Below, one piece after another: positions 17,551 to 26,613 of a stretch of DNA of 64,000 nt (within the stretch, counting starts at the first letter, position 1; each line of letters opens with the position of its first letter). The translations under genes and the position numbers were made by a program. The notes under the pieces are model-generated. The model did no database searches. It was not told the DNA's origin and worked only from the letters and a program-made list of their open reading frames with translations. The stretch is from positions 1,736,001 to 1,800,000 of the forward strand of contig OY762508.1 in NCBI GenBank assembly GCA_963665975.1, written 5' to 3'. The DNA is from G963665975 sp963665975 (GTDB lineage: Bacteria > Bacteroidota > Rhodothermia > Rhodothermales > Bin80).

Positions 17551-18288
17551 TTACTGCTCCTTATCGGTCTGGCTTGTCAGCGCGGATATTGTATAATCTG
17601 TCACGTATACTCCGAAGGGGTTGGCGCGAAGCGCGTCTTCGGACTCCGGTGTCAGGAGTTGGAGCCTGAAATATCCTTCCAATGCCTGCTCGGATTCTGC
17701 GGGTCCGCTACGCGCTCTCTCGCGCCATGTCACGCGGTAAACCCGCTCGGCGCCCGGCACGCGGAGCACGCTGCTAATTTCTTCTACGTAGCGGGCATCG
17801 CCGCTTCGCAGCATTTCCTGCAGCGTCTCCCGCTCGCCCTGGACTCCCTGCAGGAACACCTCCTGGGCATTGCCGGCAACAAAGGCGCGGGCCTCATTCA
17901 AGCGTACGTTTAGCAGCGTTCTGTCTGTGGGAATCGTCCGCAGGTTGTGTACAAAGCGGCGCAGGGCGGTTACGATGGCGCGCTCCGGAATGTCTTCCTC
18001 GGCAATCCGGCCCACGGATCGCGCTTCGCCGAGCGCATCCACTTCTACGATGTATGGCACGACTTTCTGTTGCAGGGCAAGTCCTGCGAATCCCAGCACC
18101 AGGATCACGTTTATCAAAAGGGAAAGCATGGCCACCGTTTGCCAGGTGCGGCGCATTTCGGCGAGGCCACCGAAAAAATTCTCGAACGCCACACGCGCGT
18201 GCAGGTGGGGCGGCCCGTCTCCTTCCACGGTGCGCGGCTTTCGTGAGTACCGGAAAAGCCGGGATGTTGTGGAAGACCACGGCGGCAT
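17551..18288 (-). CDS. trbF: TrbF/VirB8 inner-membrane channel protein
   Basis: 245 residues: a cytoplasmic N terminus, a single membrane helix at about 50-72 ('TVAMLSLLINVILVLGFAGLAL'), then a periplasmic NTF2-like VirB8 domain ('KVVPYIVEVDALGEARSVG', 'VYRVTWRERARS', 'NPFGVYVTDYTIS'). It nucleates assembly of the secretion channel. It starts 2 bases after the trbL stop and is the last gene before the operon is interrupted; in Ti-type operons trbG follows directly. Confidence 0.9.
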   Translation of the reverse strand: MPPWSSTTSRLFRYSRKPRTVEGDGPPHLHARVAFENFFGGLAEMRRTWQTVAMLSLLINVILVLGFAGLALQQKVVPYIVEVDALGEARSVGRIAEEDIPERAIVTALRRFVHNLRTIPTDRTLLNVRLNEARAFVAGNAQEVFLQGVQGERETLQEMLRSGDARYVEEISSVLRVPGAERVYRVTWRERARSGPAESEQALEGYFRLQLLTPESEDALRANPFGVYVTDYTISALTSQTDKEQ

Positions 18289-18290
18289 GG

Positions 18291-19217
18291 CTACAGCCTT
18301 TGGAGAACGGCTTTTACATTGAACGTCATATTGCGACTGATCCGATCAGCAATACGGCCAGGCATGAAAATGCCCAAGCCTGCCAGTAACATGGACACCG
18401 AGGTAATGGACCACAAAAATCCGAGACGTGAAGTCATTGCTTCGCCAACCCCGCCATTGCCATCATCGAACAGGCGGCTAAAGATGTCCAGCCACAGGTT
18501 GTCGTAGGCCTTCAACATCGCCACCATGTCGTCGCCGATAGATGCGGCGACGCTTGCAATCAGGATGATGAAGAAGAGCTTGACACCCACATAGACGATA
18601 TACTGCAGGTAGCCCTCGCCCAGCGGAGCGGTCCCCCGAAACGCCATGAACCCTATAAAGAACAGGCCACCGGTCACCACGATATAGCTTTCGACCAGCG
18701 TGATCAGCAGGTGCGCCCCCAGGGCTACAAAGGCGAGCAGAATCAGGAGCGCGGGCGCAAAGGCCAGGAGGGTTATGATGTCTGCGGTAAGCCCAATAGC
18801 GCCCAGCGTGCCAAGGAACAGGTCCATGCCCACATTGACGAGATGCGTCGGCGACAGCTGCACCACCTCTCCGCCACCGATGTGGGCGGCGCTCTGCCCC
18901 ATTGCCAGGGGCAACAAGGGCAGCCAGTGATGATAGGTGGAGAGCAGGCCGAGGACGAAAGCGAGCAGGCCGAGCTTCAATGCGAACTGGCTGATGAGGT
19001 CGCTATCGCCTCGCTTTCCTGACCAGTACACGTATCCGGTGACAACGATTTCGAGGACAGCGAGGGCCAGAAATATCGCCTGTGCGGCCTCCAGAGCACG
19101 TGTGATCCACGCCTCCGTCGCCAGTCGAAACACTTCCTGCGCGCAGTCGAACAGCTCCGCAGGGGCGCAGTCGCTTACTGCAACCTGTTGCGGCTGGAGG
19201 ATTCCTGGTAGCAGCAT
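18291..19217 (-). CDS. trbL: TrbL/VirB6 polytopic membrane protein
   Basis: 308 residues from the ATG at 19217 (MLLPGIL...). An earlier ATG in the same frame at 19376 would run far into trbJ and has no hydrophobic logic, so it is rejected. An N-terminal periplasmic part is followed by six or so membrane helices ('FLALAVLEIVVTGYVYW', 'LGLLAFVLGLLS', 'LLAFAPALLILLAFVALGAH', 'LFFIILIASVAASIG'). The family forms part of the DNA path through the inner membrane. It follows trbJ by 28 bases; trbK is not present. Confidence 0.88.
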   Translation of the reverse strand: MLLPGILQPQQVAVSDCAPAELFDCAQEVFRLATEAWITRALEAAQAIFLALAVLEIVVTGYVYWSGKRGDSDLISQFALKLGLLAFVLGLLSTYHHWLPLLPLAMGQSAAHIGGGEVVQLSPTHLVNVGMDLFLGTLGAIGLTADIITLLAFAPALLILLAFVALGAHLLITLVESYIVVTGGLFFIGFMAFRGTAPLGEGYLQYIVYVGVKLFFIILIASVAASIGDDMVAMLKAYDNLWLDIFSRLFDDGNGGVGEAMTSRLGFLWSITSVSMLLAGLGIFMPGRIADRISRNMTFNVKAVLQRL

Positions 19218-19245
19218 TGGGTAACACCGAGATATGCCGTCCTGC

Positions 19246-20013
19246 CTATCTGCCGGGCATGCGCAGGAATCGGTCCATGCGGTACTGCGCCGGGTTTCCC
19301 AGCCAGTCGGTATTGCCGACAAACCTGGCGTAGACCATGCGCTCCTGCGCCCGCTGGTTCGCCGCGGTTGCCGCACGCACCGCGTCCAGATTGGCGAGCG
19401 TCATGATGGCCTGCCGCGTAAGCATGGATTCGCGAGCGCCCAGCACCTGCAGGCTGGCCTGCACGTCGCGCATTTGTTGAGGCTCCAGGTTAGATGCGAT
19501 TTCCTGCTTGAACCGCTCCAGTTCGCGGTGACTCTCGTGCAGCTGCCGTCCATGCGCCGCCAGGGATCGGAGTGTGCCTTCCATCGTGCCTATCTGGCGC
19601 TCCGACACTGCTTGCTCGTATGCCAGTGGATCCTCTGCCTGGGTGTATCCGATCCACGCAGACTCGAGCGTCTCCTGCAGTTCAGGATCAGCATAGCTAA
19701 TTGCATCGGGGCCTTGCAGTCCCTGTTCGACGCCGTGAAGGAGTTCCTCCAGCGCCATGCTCGGCACCGCGCCGCGTTTCGTGAGCGCTCTCTGGTACCG
19801 GTCAAAGTGTCCCCGCGTGGTGCGGTTGATCGCCTGGGTGCCAAGCTCAATGTCGCGTGTCACGGCAAGGTCGTCCAACATGATGCGGACCTGCGTTCCA
19901 AGCCTCGCCACAGCGGCAATGGTCTGCGCAACGTTCGCGACATCGATCACAGGAAGCTGTGCGGACGCGGATGTGGTAAGCGTAAGACAGAGAAGGACAA
20001 GGATCTTTTTCAT
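19246..20013 (-). CDS. trbJ: TrbJ/VirB5-like conjugation protein
   Basis: 255 residues with a Sec signal ending at about residue 18 ('TLTTSASAQ'). 'LPVIDVANVAQTIA' just after the cleavage site and the long helical body ('LHESHRELERFKQEIASNL', 'QQMRDVQASLQVLGARESML') are typical of TrbJ. The family is a periplasmic pilus-associated component. Its start overlaps the trbE stop by 4 bases (ATGA), so translation is coupled. Confidence 0.87.
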   Translation of the reverse strand: MKKILVLLCLTLTTSASAQLPVIDVANVAQTIAAVARLGTQVRIMLDDLAVTRDIELGTQAINRTTRGHFDRYQRALTKRGAVPSMALEELLHGVEQGLQGPDAISYADPELQETLESAWIGYTQAEDPLAYEQAVSERQIGTMEGTLRSLAAHGRQLHESHRELERFKQEIASNLEPQQMRDVQASLQVLGARESMLTRQAIMTLANLDAVRAATAANQRAQERMVYARFVGNTDWLGNPAQYRMDRFLRMPGR

Positions 20014-22457
20014 GGCGTCTTGTGGGGCAAATGGTCAAGAAAGGCATCCCCATGGCGTAGCATGAGGTCTTTGAGATAGGCTGCTGAAGCTTTGACCGCC
20101 ATGTTTGGGAGGGGCATCAACAGCGAGCGAGCGACAGTTCCCAGATTAAGTTCGAACAGGCGGCTCCCGTCGGGATTCCGGAAGTAGTAATCGCGTCGTC
20201 TTTGCGCCTGAGCGATGATGTCGATTTCGCGCGTGCCAAAGCCGAGCGCACGATAGACTGCCCGGTTTTCCTCCACCGCTGCGTCGGCGTTTGGCAGTAT
20301 GATCTTTGTGATGCAGGACTCCGTGAGGATGGCGCTGTTGGGCAGCGCCTGGATCTGTGACACCGAGTGCGCAACGACAAGTAGCGCCGCGTTGTGCTTG
20401 CGCAGGGTGAGCAGCCACTGTTGCATGCGCCGCGCAAACGTCGAGCGAAGAAGCGCCGCCCAGGCTTCTTCGATGACGATGAGCGTGGGAGCGCCATCAA
20501 GGCTACGCTCGATCTGTCGGAAAAGGGCCAGAAGCAGCGGCGCCACGAGCGCATCTCCCAGCGGAAGCACAGAGGACAGCTCCACCGATTGCATCCGGCT
20601 ATCCGGTGCGCTTTCCGAGACGCCGTCCAGAAGTCGTCCGTAGGCGCCTTTTACGGTATAGGGCTCCAGAACCTCCTGCAGGCGGCCGGGGAGGGAGAGA
20701 TGCAACGTGGTTAGCGTTCGCCCGTCTGGATCGCTGTGCGCCATTCGGTCAAGTACTCTACCAAGCTCTACCCTATCCGCAGGATCAAGCGGCGCGTTGG
20801 CGCAATCATAGATCGTTTCGAGCCACGACAATGCCCACAACCGGTCGACTTGGCTGTCCAGATGGCGCAGTGGTTGGAGGGCCTTTTCCGAGTCTTGCTC
20901 GAAGTCAATCCATTGGCCTTTTGCGGCGAGGGTAGCCGTAGCATGCGACCGGCCTACATCAAACACGAAGACGCGACTGTTGGCATAGCGAAGAAAGCTG
21001 AGCGCAAGCATGCCTACGAGTACGCTCTTGCCAGCGCCCGTAGCGCCGACGACGAGCGTATGTCCGACATCGTGGTGGTGGAGGTTTACGCGGAAGGGCG
21101 TCGCCCCTTTTGCTCGCGCGTACAGAAGCGGGGGGCTGTTTGCGGGAAACAGGGAGCTGGGACATGTCGCCGCGCCGGACCATGGCGTGGTCGTGGGAAA
21201 CAGGTGCGCCACGTTCCGGCTTGACAGGAGCGGCCTGCGGAGGTTGGCGCTTCCGTGTCCAGGAAGGCTTCCGATGAAGGCGTCGGTAGCATTGTAGGTC
21301 TCCAGCGTACAGGCAAAGCCCTGGTCTCGCAGTGTCTGCAGGAGTACTTGCGCCCGCGCGAAGCCACGCTGCGCGTGCTCGTCGCGCAGCAGGATCGTGT
21401 TGGTGAAGTATCCAAACCGGGCGCGCCCGCTGGCGGAGTCTGCGAGCGCCTGGCCTGTTTCACGCTGCATGTCTGCTGCGTCCCGGTCTTCGAAATCGGT
21501 GCTATTCTCTTCTGGCGCAAAAAGCGCGCGCAGCCCGCCACGGCCATGAAACCAGCGTGTCTGGAGCTTCCGGATGCGACGCTCCGCTTCATGGCGGCTC
21601 AGGCCGACAAAACGCATATGCCAGCGTGCGTTTTCCCGCAGCGCATTGAAAAAGTCCCCGGCCGCGGACACCGTCTCGGCGCCGAACCCGGTTACGGTGA
21701 CGACGCAGACGTGCCGTCCTGCCACGATCGGCTGAAATCCGGTCAAAAAATCCGTGGTGGCCAGGGCGTAGCTCAGATAGCTGTGCGGGAGGGGTGGCGT
21801 AAACACCCGGTCGTGCTGGCCAGTCAGGCAGCGGTGGCACTCCGTGAGGAGCGCGGCGCTGCTTAGGCGCTCTGCATTGCAGGTCATGGAGAGGAGCGCT
21901 TCCACTTCTGACACGGTCCGCTTGAACCGCCGAAGGATTTCTCCATAGTCCAGCCCTTGTCTTCCGCCATCTACAACCAGGCGCTCCCAGCGGCGGGCGA
22001 TTTCTTTGGGAGGAGCATAGGAAAGGAGAACGGTATTTTCGGTTGTAAAGTGCTCTCCGCGCTTCTCAAACTTCGCACGCCGCTCCGCGTCGAGCGCACG
22101 CAGCGCCGGTGTCGGAAAATCGCTTCGTTCCGGATCCGGATACCCGCACGTTTCCATACGGTGGACGTTCACCTCCAGCGCCCAGCCTTCTCCGAGCATA
22201 CACAACGCTTCGTTCACAGCGCTCGATGCGCGGTTCACCTCTCTTGCACTTGCGCTTTCGAGATCATGCCCGCGCACATGCAGGCCGGTGAGAAAGGAGC
22301 CGTCCTTCATGAGCATGATGCCTTCATCAATCAGGAAAGCCCAGCCCAGGATATCTCCCAGTCCCTCCCGTGGCGCCTGCTTCCGGGTGAGCAGGCGCGC
22401 GGCGTGCATGCCTACTGCGCCGACGAGGACGCCACCTATGATGCTTACTGGATCCAT
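20010..22457 (-). CDS. trbE: TrbE/VirB4 secretion ATPase
   Basis: 815 residues. The Walker A motif 'GATGAGKSVL' is at about residue 472, Walker B is 'TLIVIEEAWAALL', and the arginine-containing 'RKHNAALLVVAHSVSQIQAL' follows. An N-terminal hydrophobic stretch associates it with the membrane. VirB4 ATPases power pilus assembly and substrate transfer. Position between trbD and trbJ matches the Trb operon. Complete. Confidence 0.95.
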   Translation of the reverse strand: MDPVSIIGGVLVGAVGMHAARLLTRKQAPREGLGDILGWAFLIDEGIMLMKDGSFLTGLHVRGHDLESASAREVNRASSAVNEALCMLGEGWALEVNVHRMETCGYPDPERSDFPTPALRALDAERRAKFEKRGEHFTTENTVLLSYAPPKEIARRWERLVVDGGRQGLDYGEILRRFKRTVSEVEALLSMTCNAERLSSAALLTECHRCLTGQHDRVFTPPLPHSYLSYALATTDFLTGFQPIVAGRHVCVVTVTGFGAETVSAAGDFFNALRENARWHMRFVGLSRHEAERRIRKLQTRWFHGRGGLRALFAPEENSTDFEDRDAADMQRETGQALADSASGRARFGYFTNTILLRDEHAQRGFARAQVLLQTLRDQGFACTLETYNATDAFIGSLPGHGSANLRRPLLSSRNVAHLFPTTTPWSGAATCPSSLFPANSPPLLYARAKGATPFRVNLHHHDVGHTLVVGATGAGKSVLVGMLALSFLRYANSRVFVFDVGRSHATATLAAKGQWIDFEQDSEKALQPLRHLDSQVDRLWALSWLETIYDCANAPLDPADRVELGRVLDRMAHSDPDGRTLTTLHLSLPGRLQEVLEPYTVKGAYGRLLDGVSESAPDSRMQSVELSSVLPLGDALVAPLLLALFRQIERSLDGAPTLIVIEEAWAALLRSTFARRMQQWLLTLRKHNAALLVVAHSVSQIQALPNSAILTESCITKIILPNADAAVEENRAVYRALGFGTREIDIIAQAQRRRDYYFRNPDGSRLFELNLGTVARSLLMPLPNMAVKASAAYLKDLMLRHGDAFLDHLPHKTP

Positions 22458-22467
22458 GTGCTGACAG

Positions 22468-22860
22468 TTAGGCTCCGAGCGCCCTGCCCATGGGGACGGA
22501 CGGCGTCACACGGTCCGCGTATGGCTCCATGCGCTCTTTTGCCTGCCGCGGATAGCGCTCCGCGTAGCGCATGGCGCGGGGAATGATTTCCATGAGGTAG
22601 GGCTCTTTGGCGAAAAGCTTTCTGAGTATGGGCAGGAGCGCCACGTAGAAGATTCCGCAGCCTGCGAGGACGACAGGGTCCAGCCGGGAGGCGATGACTA
22701 GGACTGTCAGGACGAGTGCAAACAGAAAGAAGGCGTCCTGCGGAAGTCCCAGCACATAGGGCCTCCTGCAGAGCGATGCGTACACCGGGGCGCGCGCCAG
22801 TTGCTCTGCTACCTTAACCGTATGCCCCGACCGGTGCGGGGGATCAGAGGCATGCGCCAT
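22468..22860 (-). CDS. trbD: TrbD/VirB3 membrane protein
   Basis: 130 residues with two adjacent membrane helices at about 43-80 ('DAFFLFALVLTVLVIASRLDPVVLAGCGIFYVALL') preceded by 'APVYASLCRRPYVLGLP', the VirB3/TrbD pattern. It works with VirB4 in pilus assembly. The start overlaps trbC by 17 bases and its stop is 10 bases before trbE. Confidence 0.88.
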   Translation of the reverse strand: MAHASDPPHRSGHTVKVAEQLARAPVYASLCRRPYVLGLPQDAFFLFALVLTVLVIASRLDPVVLAGCGIFYVALLPILRKLFAKEPYLMEIIPRAMRYAERYPRQAKERMEPYADRVTPSVPMGRALGA

Positions 22861-23170
22861 GGAATGCGAAAAAGTCTGAAATCTGCGCGGCGCCGAAGAT
22901 GATGACAGCGCCCACCACCGTGCGGCCGAGGATTTCTCCTGCGCGGCTTGCCCTCGTTATCCACCAGGCGATGCCACCCAGCACAATGATGAGGATGAAG
23001 GCCGCAGAGGCGAGATCGCCGGTCAGGAGTTGGACGATCTTTCGCACGGTAGAGGTGGCCACATCAATGCCACCTACACCACTCGCCGTAGTGGCCAGTG
23101 GCCAGAGGAGCCACATTCCCGCCCCAATGGCGAGTGCGTGGCGCATCCTTCTGTCGGTGCGATGTCGCAT
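22844..23170 (-). CDS. trbC: TrbC/VirB2 pilin
   Basis: 108 residues: an N-terminal signal-like helix (about 10-30), then two hydrophobic helices separated by a short basic loop ('AAFILIIVLGGIAWWITRASRAGEILGRTVVGAVIIFGAAQI'), the VirB2/TrbC pilin layout. Pilins of this class are processed, and in RP4 cyclised by TraF; a TraF gene is present upstream. Gap of 89 bases to trbB. Confidence 0.88.
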   Translation of the reverse strand: MRHRTDRRMRHALAIGAGMWLLWPLATTASGVGGIDVATSTVRKIVQLLTGDLASAAFILIIVLGGIAWWITRASRAGEILGRTVVGAVIIFGAAQISDFFAFHGACL

Positions 23171-23259
23171 GCTCTTCCTGTCCTACGTCGTGCGAAATAT
23201 TGCAGAGCAACCGGGGTGCCCGGAGCGAACGCCAGATAGTACCGCGATGGGCCTATCCT

Positions 23260-24255
23260 TTACGCGGCCCCGATGACACGATTCCAACAAGATGGCCCGA
23301 GGAGACGCGCCAGCTGGAATCCATTTCTGGTTGCGGCGACAATGCGCGCGATGTCGGTTACCTTACGGAGTGCTCCGTGCCCTTCTATGAAGATGAGGGC
23401 GTGCACGGCGCGCGCCACCATGGCGCGCTGATCCGTGCCGCCTGCACCTTCGCGCGCGAGGTCGCACAGCCGCTCCAGAGCGCCCTCTGCGTCTTCACCG
23501 TGGACGGTTCCACATCCGCCGGGATGGCCGGTGATCCATGCGTCCAGCAGATCTTTTGCGCTGCCGTCACGAACTTCTCCGATTATGATCCGGTTGGGCG
23601 TGGATCGCAGGCTGTACTTGACCAGATGGCGCATGGTGACCTCGTCCGTAGTGCGCAGGCGCAGTACGTCGGGCGTCGTACAATAGAGTTCCGGGGTATC
23701 CTCAAGGATGAGTAGCCGGTCGTGAGGAAACTGCCGCGTGATTTCAGCGATGATGGCGTTGCAGAGCGTCGTCTTGCCACTCGCCGTAGGCCCCGCCACG
23801 ATGATGTTGCTGCGCTCTGCGATGAGCTGCCTTATCAGGGCGAGGCCCTTTTCCGGCAGAATAGACTGCTCCACGTATTCCGACAATGGAATGACGCGGC
23901 CTGGCGGTTTGCGGATGATGAGCGACGGTCCGTCTGTCAGGGGAGGCACGAAGCCCTGCAGGCGGCACTTGCCGAAGGCCCTTGGGAGCACGGCGGACAG
24001 TGCGGGCTGCTGCTGGCTGATTTCTATGCCGTTGGTGGTGGCTATCGCCCGCAGAAACTGCGCCACATCCGCCTCTTGCAGGCGTGTAGCAGTCTCCATG
24101 CGTCCGGAGCGACGGCTTACTACGCGTACCACCATGTCCGGATTGACGTACATCTCTTCGATGTCCGGATCAAGGAGCGCCTCAAGTATTGTTTCTCCCA
24201 GATAGCGGCGGAGCAGACCGGAGAGCCGCCTATCGTATTCGCCAGTGTCACTCAT
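23260..24255 (-). CDS. trbB: TrbB/VirB11 traffic ATPase
   Basis: 331 residues from the ATG at 24255, chosen because it overlaps the traF stop by 8 bases (ATGAGTGA) and gives the usual N terminus MSDTGEYDRR. Walker A is 'GPTASGKTTL', the Asp box 'LLILEDTPEL', Walker B 'RIIIGEVRDGSAKDLLDAW', and the His box 'GGCGTVHGEDAEGALERL'. A hexameric ATPase switching between pilus assembly and DNA transfer. Complete. Confidence 0.94.
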   Translation of the reverse strand: MSDTGEYDRRLSGLLRRYLGETILEALLDPDIEEMYVNPDMVVRVVSRRSGRMETATRLQEADVAQFLRAIATTNGIEISQQQPALSAVLPRAFGKCRLQGFVPPLTDGPSLIIRKPPGRVIPLSEYVEQSILPEKGLALIRQLIAERSNIIVAGPTASGKTTLCNAIIAEITRQFPHDRLLILEDTPELYCTTPDVLRLRTTDEVTMRHLVKYSLRSTPNRIIIGEVRDGSAKDLLDAWITGHPGGCGTVHGEDAEGALERLCDLAREGAGGTDQRAMVARAVHALIFIEGHGALRKVTDIARIVAATRNGFQLARLLGPSCWNRVIGAA

Positions 24256-24862
24256 GGGCAATTGTTCGCACTGCCCGGCGCATGCGGGCAAGTCTCTTTT
24301 TCGCCTGCCGCGTGGTAGCCTGGAGCACATAGTGAGGCGGCGCACAGTCTACCGGGCCGTAGTACCTGCTGTCATAACTATTCAAGGAGTGGCTGCTGAG
24401 CACGAAGCACTGGCCGCGGGCCACCACATGCTTTCCGAGTGCGGCGCGCACGGTGCGCCCGTGCGTGTCCCGGTCAAGAGGTACGCTACGGGCCAAAACT
24501 CTCCCGCGGACGATGATTCCCCGTTTCGTGACACGCACCGTATCTCCTGCCATGCCCACCACCATTTTGCCGATTCGCGCCGTGCCTCCGGGGCAGGACC
24601 CGGGCAGGAGATACCCGCGCTTCAGGGCGAGCGCGGCGCCCTCAGCGGGTGCGCACGTACGAATGATGTCGCCCATCGCCAGCGATTCGCGTACTTCCAC
24701 GCGGTATAGCCCGCGGGGCAGCGAGAGCGATGTATTATAGAAGAAGGGTGGCGACACAAACCCTGGCCGCGCCACGACGATCAGCGCCGCTAACGTGAGC
24801 CCCGCCAGGGTCAGTGCCGCGGCTGCGCCCAATATCTTGTTCAATGGCATGCTACCGCTCAA
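24248..24862 (-). CDS. traF: TraF-type conjugative signal peptidase (S26)
   Basis: 204 residues, one N-terminal membrane helix (about 10-31), then 'YNTSLSLPRGLYRV' with the catalytic Ser and 'RIGKMVVGMAGD' with the catalytic Lys (near residue 99), plus 'LSSHSLNSYDSRYYGPV'. TraF matures the TrbC pilin in RP4-like systems. It overlaps the upstream gene by 11 bases and trbB by 8, so it belongs to the operon. An alternative start is Met5. Confidence 0.9.
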   Translation of the reverse strand: MSGSMPLNKILGAAAALTLAGLTLAALIVVARPGFVSPPFFYNTSLSLPRGLYRVEVRESLAMGDIIRTCAPAEGAALALKRGYLLPGSCPGGTARIGKMVVGMAGDTVRVTKRGIIVRGRVLARSVPLDRDTHGRTVRAALGKHVVARGQCFVLSSHSLNSYDSRYYGPVDCAPPHYVLQATTRQAKKRLARMRRAVRTIAHE

Positions 24863-25301
24863 AGAAAATTTGCCCCGTACGGAAGAGCCGCGATGCCGCG
24901 TGTCCCACGGCCACTCCTACGCGTTCCTTGGTGGGAGAAGCCCGCTTGAGTTCTTTCGGCTTGCTAGTTGGAACCCTGACGGACGTGAGCGCCGGTATCG
25001 GTATGGGTGGCGCGTTTGCGGCCTCTGCAACATACACTCCATAGCGGCGCACGATATCGGCGACTTGCCGACGCACGGCATTGCGGTGGATGTGCGCCTG
25101 CAGGCCCGAGCGATTCAGGGCACCCAGGAGTGCAGGGTGATCCCTGATGCGATCTGCCCTTCCCTGCGCGTACAGGGTTTCGAGGCGTTTGAAGGCCATC
25201 CCCGGATCCTTGTAGGCATCGCGGAGCGCCACAAATAGATGGTGGTAGGCGCGTGCACTCAATGCCCCGACACGTGCCTGGGCAGCGGTTTCCCTGCTCA
25301 T
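24852..25301 (-). CDS. Unknown protein at head of the trb operon
   Basis: 149 residues, soluble, rich in Arg and Ala; overlaps traF by 11 bases, so it is co-transcribed. The N-terminal half ('YHHLFVALRDAYKDPGMAFKRLETLYAQ', 'DHPALLGALN') loosely resembles the small helical domain near the C terminus of MobA/TraA-type relaxases (xDPxxAxxxLxxL... LG.L.G). It could be a detached relaxase tail or an accessory protein; no nuclease motif is present. I do not recognise it with confidence. Confidence 0.55.
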   Translation of the reverse strand: MSRETAAQARVGALSARAYHHLFVALRDAYKDPGMAFKRLETLYAQGRADRIRDHPALLGALNRSGLQAHIHRNAVRRQVADIVRRYGVYVAEAANAPPIPIPALTSVRVPTSKPKELKRASPTKERVGVAVGHAASRLFRTGQIFFER

Positions 25302-25643
25302 GATACTGCGGTGTTTGGTGTCAGCGTCCAGAAGAACGCAAGAGACCTAAACCCCGTCACCACCCGGATCAAACGATGGTGTTACGAAAATCCAATCTTC
25401 AGAAGGCTAACAGGCTGTGCGGAGAATACATTAAATAATGCGGACAGCTACATCCACGATTTCCAACTCGTGGGCAAACACCCCTGCTGGTCCTAGTGGT
25501 CAGATAGCGGACGTCGGGTGTTGTCCAGCAGGATGCCGGCTCAGCACGCCGGCTAAGGCAGCGGAGCCTGGGACAGTAGCATGATGTCCTGAATATCTTT
25601 GCTGAAACTTCATGCAGAATCGATTTTGTAACCTTGCCGACTA
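25302..25643. other. Intergenic region upstream of the trb operon
   Basis: About 340 bases separating the leftward conjugation operon from the rightward thioredoxin-fold gene. It must contain divergent promoters, but no clear -35/-10 pair or operator palindrome was picked out. No coding content recognised. Confidence 0.5.
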
Positions 25644-26225
25644 TTGGGGCATGGGTTATTATGGGTCCCGGTTGTAAACTTGCCTCAACAAAGATCCGTT
25701 AAACCGTTTCACAAGGTCATATTGGGTGTGCTGGTACTGTGCACCAGCGCTACGCTGTGGACGCTGCGGGATGGATCCGCCTCCACGGATGTGTGGTCGG
25801 ACGTGGAGATAGACTGGGATCGGTTTCCGGTAGTCTATGCGGATTCGGCGTACGCTGATTTTGACGCGCCGCAGCGCTTTGTGCTGGTGTTTCGTCCGAA
25901 GAATTGCTACGCGTGGGAGGATCAGATACAGGCGTGGTATGAGACCTTGCGGTTCTCGGATGATATGGATCTGCTGGGGGTACTAGAGGTGCCGTATCTG
26001 CTTACCGGAAGGCGGTTTGCGAAACGTGAGGGACTTCCTTTTCCGGTCGTGCTTGACTCCACCGGATGGTTTGGTCGTCGGTTTGAGGTAAGCCGGACGC
26101 CGTTTCTGGTACTGATATCGTCAGAAAAGGAAGCCCGCGTTGTAAGGATGGGGAGCAACCAGCTTCACGTCCAAGATAAAGTGGATCAGCTGCTAGCTGA
26201 GATGCTTGAAGAGCGCAGCGATTAG
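25644..26225 (+). CDS. Membrane-anchored thioredoxin-fold protein with one active-site Cys
   Basis: 193 residues from TTG at 25644; a TTG at 25679 is another possible start, so the N terminus is uncertain. After a membrane helix ('VILGVLVLCTSATLWTL') the body reads 'RFVLVFRPKNCYAWEDQIQAWYETL', then 'REGLPFPVVLDSTGWFGRRFEVSRTPFLVLIS'. This is the layout of Bacteroidota redoxin/TlpA-like proteins, with the cis-Pro (TP) motif present, but the usual CxxC is CYAW, leaving a single Cys. It may have lost dithiol exchange. The next gene is a cysteine-rich peptide 40 bases downstream. Confidence 0.6.
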   Translation: MGHGLLWVPVVNLPQQRSVKPFHKVILGVLVLCTSATLWTLRDGSASTDVWSDVEIDWDRFPVVYADSAYADFDAPQRFVLVFRPKNCYAWEDQIQAWYETLRFSDDMDLLGVLEVPYLLTGRRFAKREGLPFPVVLDSTGWFGRRFEVSRTPFLVLISSEKEARVVRMGSNQLHVQDKVDQLLAEMLEERSD

Positions 26226-26265
26226 CCGCTGCATTTACTCACCAACACACCATAGGAGGTGTACT

Positions 26266-26469
26266 ATGAAGAAGCGCATGACCAACTTGTTTGCATCACT
26301 GTTTCTAATTCTCGCCGTCGGTCTGGCGGTGGTTCCGTGGATGGGGATCAGGGCAGAGGCCGTGAAAAAGGCAGAGGAGGATCAGATATGCGATACATGG
26401 CAAGAAATAGAGAAAGACTGCTGTGGTGATCCCACAAACTGTTTCTGTGAGATAATAGTCACACCTTAG
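26266..26469 (+). CDS. Small secreted cysteine-rich peptide
   Basis: 67 residues. A very strong ribosome-binding site, AGGAGGT at 26254-26260, lies 5 bases before the ATG. The N terminus is a signal peptide ('MKKRMTNLFASLFLILAVGLAVVPW'). The mature part has five cysteines in about 25 residues ('ICDTWQEIEKDCCGDPTNCFCEI'). It matches no family I can name; size and neighbours recall the short exported peptides encoded next to beta-propeller genes in Bacteroidota. It sits between a thioredoxin-fold gene and a beta-propeller lipoprotein gene. Confidence 0.75.
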   Translation: MKKRMTNLFASLFLILAVGLAVVPWMGIRAEAVKKAEEDQICDTWQEIEKDCCGDPTNCFCEIIVTP

Positions 26470-26613
26470 CCTTGTCGTGGCCTACTTGGGGCTCAGGTCC
26501 AATCCTGGCCCCAAGTAGCTGCCCACGGTGGTCAAGAGTGAATGGTGGATTCCTGAGCAAAGCTGAAACCAAGTCCCTACCAGAGATAAGAGGGACATAA
26601 TTATAAGAGAGTT

